The notes beneath the pieces are model-generated. The model ran no database searches, had not been told where the DNA came from, and saw nothing but the letters and a program-made list of their open reading frames with translations. A stretch of DNA of 6,503 nucleotides from an uncultured bacterium (GTDB lineage: Bacteria; Auribacterota; Tritonobacteria; UBA1439), in NCBI GenBank assembly GCA_937858775.1, contig CALLYX010000065.1, positions 1-6,503 on the forward strand, written 5' to 3'. Position 1 is the stretch's first letter; each line of letters begins with the position of its first letter. Below are positions 5,374 through 6,503 of this stretch, piece after piece. The translations under genes and the position numbers were made by a program.

Positions 5374-6503
5374 ATGAACGAGACGCGGTTCATCGCGGGG
5401 CGGCTGCCCAAGCTCTTCCCCCCCCGGGCGAAGCCGACGAGCCCTGAACTCCTCGCCATCGGGCGGCGGCTCGCCGGGGGAGCGCGCGTCCGGGCCGCGG
5501 AAGCGGCGCGGGCCGTCGAGATCATGATGGATGGGCAGTGCGCCCCGTACGAGGCGGGTCTTTTCCTGTCGGCGTTCCAGTCGCCGGGATGCAGCCCCGA
5601 GGCCCTCGCCGCGATGGCCGGGGTGATGCGGTCGAAGATGGTGACGGTGGATGTCCGGCCGGGCGAAGGGCCCCTCGGCGACGACTGCGGCACGGGCGGG
5701 GACAACCTGCATCTCTTCAACATATCCACCGCCGCCATCTTCGTCCTAGCCGCATCGGGCGTACGGATCGCGAAACACGGCAACCGCGCCAGCACCTCTC
5801 GCTGCGGGAGCGCGGACGCCCTCGAGGCGCTCGGGGCGAGGATCGACCTGGGTCCCTCGGAGGTCGCGCGCTGCATCGCGGAGACCGGCATAGGTTTTAT
5901 CTTCGCCCCCAGCTACCACCCGGCCCTCAAGAACCTCGCGGCGGTCCGCCGCGCCCTCCCGTTCCGCACGGTTTTCAACATCCTGGGTCCGCTCTGCAAC
6001 CCGGCGCCGCTCGATTTCCAGCTTCTGGGCGTCTTTCACTCCGACCTGCTCGAACTCGCCGCGAGGGCCGCCAGGATTCTCGAGATCCCCCGCATGCTCG
6101 CCGTCTGCGGCGCCACGGGGATCAGGGGGCGTTGGATGGACGAGGTATCGGTGTCGGGCCCCACGAAAGCGGTTCTTCTTTCGGGGGGGAGGGTGCGCCG
6201 TCTGGAGATCGCACCGCGTTCGCTGGGGCTCGCCCCCGCCGCGTTCCGCCCCCTTCGCGGCGGGGCGTCGCGCAGGAACGCGGCCATCCTCGCGGGGGTG
6301 GTCGAGGGACGGGACCGCGGCCCCCGGGCGGACGCCTGCCTGGCGAACGCCGCGGCCGGTCTCTACGCGGCCGGGGTGGTGAAGGACCTGAGGGAGGGGA
6401 TCGGCCGCGCGAGGCGCGCCGTCGAGAGCGGCGAGGCGATGGAAAAACTCGAGGGGTTCATCGCGGCCACGCGGCGCGGGGCCGGAGGCGATGGCCGCGG
6501 TTG
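5374..6503 (+). CDS. trpD: Anthranilate phosphoribosyltransferase (open at right edge)
   Basis: Transfers phosphoribose from PRPP to anthranilate in tryptophan biosynthesis. 376 codons are visible without a stop. The N-terminal helical domain spans about residues 26-88 (MMDGQCAPYEAGLFLSAF). The catalytic domain carries the PRPP-binding GTGGD (106-110), FNIST (115-119), AKHGNR (133-138), GSADALEALG, GIGFIFAPSYHPALK, the anthranilate-side AAVRR plus NILGPLCNPA (202-211), and the metal-binding DE pair (D256/E257) before VSVSGPT. Two features depart from textbook TrpD: an extra 25 or so residues at the N-terminus, and a slightly longer loop (CGATGIRGRWMDE) where most have HGxxGLDE. The core motifs favour true TrpD over the TrpD2/YbiB paralogues, but a divergent family member cannot be excluded. 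Already longer than the usual 330-345 aa, it should end soon after the edge. It is transcribed away from the minus-strand cluster. Confidence 0.9.
   Translation, partial: MNETRFIAGRLPKLFPPRAKPTSPELLAIGRRLAGGARVRAAEAARAVEIMMDGQCAPYEAGLFLSAFQSPGCSPEALAAMAGVMRSKMVTVDVRPGEGPLGDDCGTGGDNLHLFNISTAAIFVLAASGVRIAKHGNRASTSRCGSADALEALGARIDLGPSEVARCIAETGIGFIFAPSYHPALKNLAAVRRALPFRTVFNILGPLCNPAPLDFQLLGVFHSDLLELAARAARILEIPRMLAVCGATGIRGRWMDEVSVSGPTKAVLLSGGRVRRLEIAPRSLGLAPAAFRPLRGGASRRNAAILAGVVEGRDRGPRADACLANAAAGLYAAGVVKDLREGIGRARRAVESGEAMEKLEGFIAATRRGAGGDGRG

Noticed and set aside
6491..6503. Possible start of the next gene (ATG with GGAGG just upstream), overlapping the end of trpD
   Set aside because: Only four codons are visible and the spacing of 2 bases is too short for a confident ribosome binding site. 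A trpC gene there would be plausible but cannot be shown.

Overview
The window is GC-rich (by eye around 70%), densely packed bacterial DNA with short intergenic gaps, overlapping stop/start codons and Shine-Dalgarno (SD) sequences. One product carries a Sec-type signal peptide. No taxon can be assigned from the sequence. A GC-rich, probably Gram-negative, uncultured lineage is a guess. No RNA genes, insertion sequences, CRISPR arrays or phage genes were seen, and no stretch over about 300 bases lacks a gene.

Left part, minus strand (5253 down to 1): a six-gene co-directional cluster. It starts at a good sigma70-type promoter (5225-5253). In order of transcription it holds a beta-CASP metallo-beta-lactamase RNase (5164-3767), an O6-alkylguanine-DNA alkyltransferase (3720-3154), an AlkD-type alkylpurine DNA glycosylase (3157-2372), an exported degenerate BKACE-like protein (2359-1214), a prolyl-tRNA synthetase cut short inside its INS domain (1186-116), and the first 39 codons of a membrane-anchored protein (119 to beyond 1). 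The two alkylation-repair genes overlap at TTGA. The truncated proS overlaps the last gene at ATGA. Both overlaps suggest translational coupling.

Right part, plus strand (5374 to the end): a trpD-type anthranilate phosphoribosyltransferase, divergent from the cluster and still open at the window edge. The 209-base divergent region (5165-5373) holds the minus-strand promoter and a terminator-like hairpin.

Two things stand out. (1) The BKACE-like protein has an apparent signal peptide, has lost all three zinc-ligand positions and about four beta-alpha units of the barrel, and is fused to a C-terminal beta-rich domain. It looks like a secreted pseudoenzyme. (2) The proS gene is well conserved up to an abrupt end that removes motif 3 and the anticodon-binding domain, yet the junction with the next gene looks like a normal translationally coupled gene boundary. 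I see no obvious new defence or mobile system.
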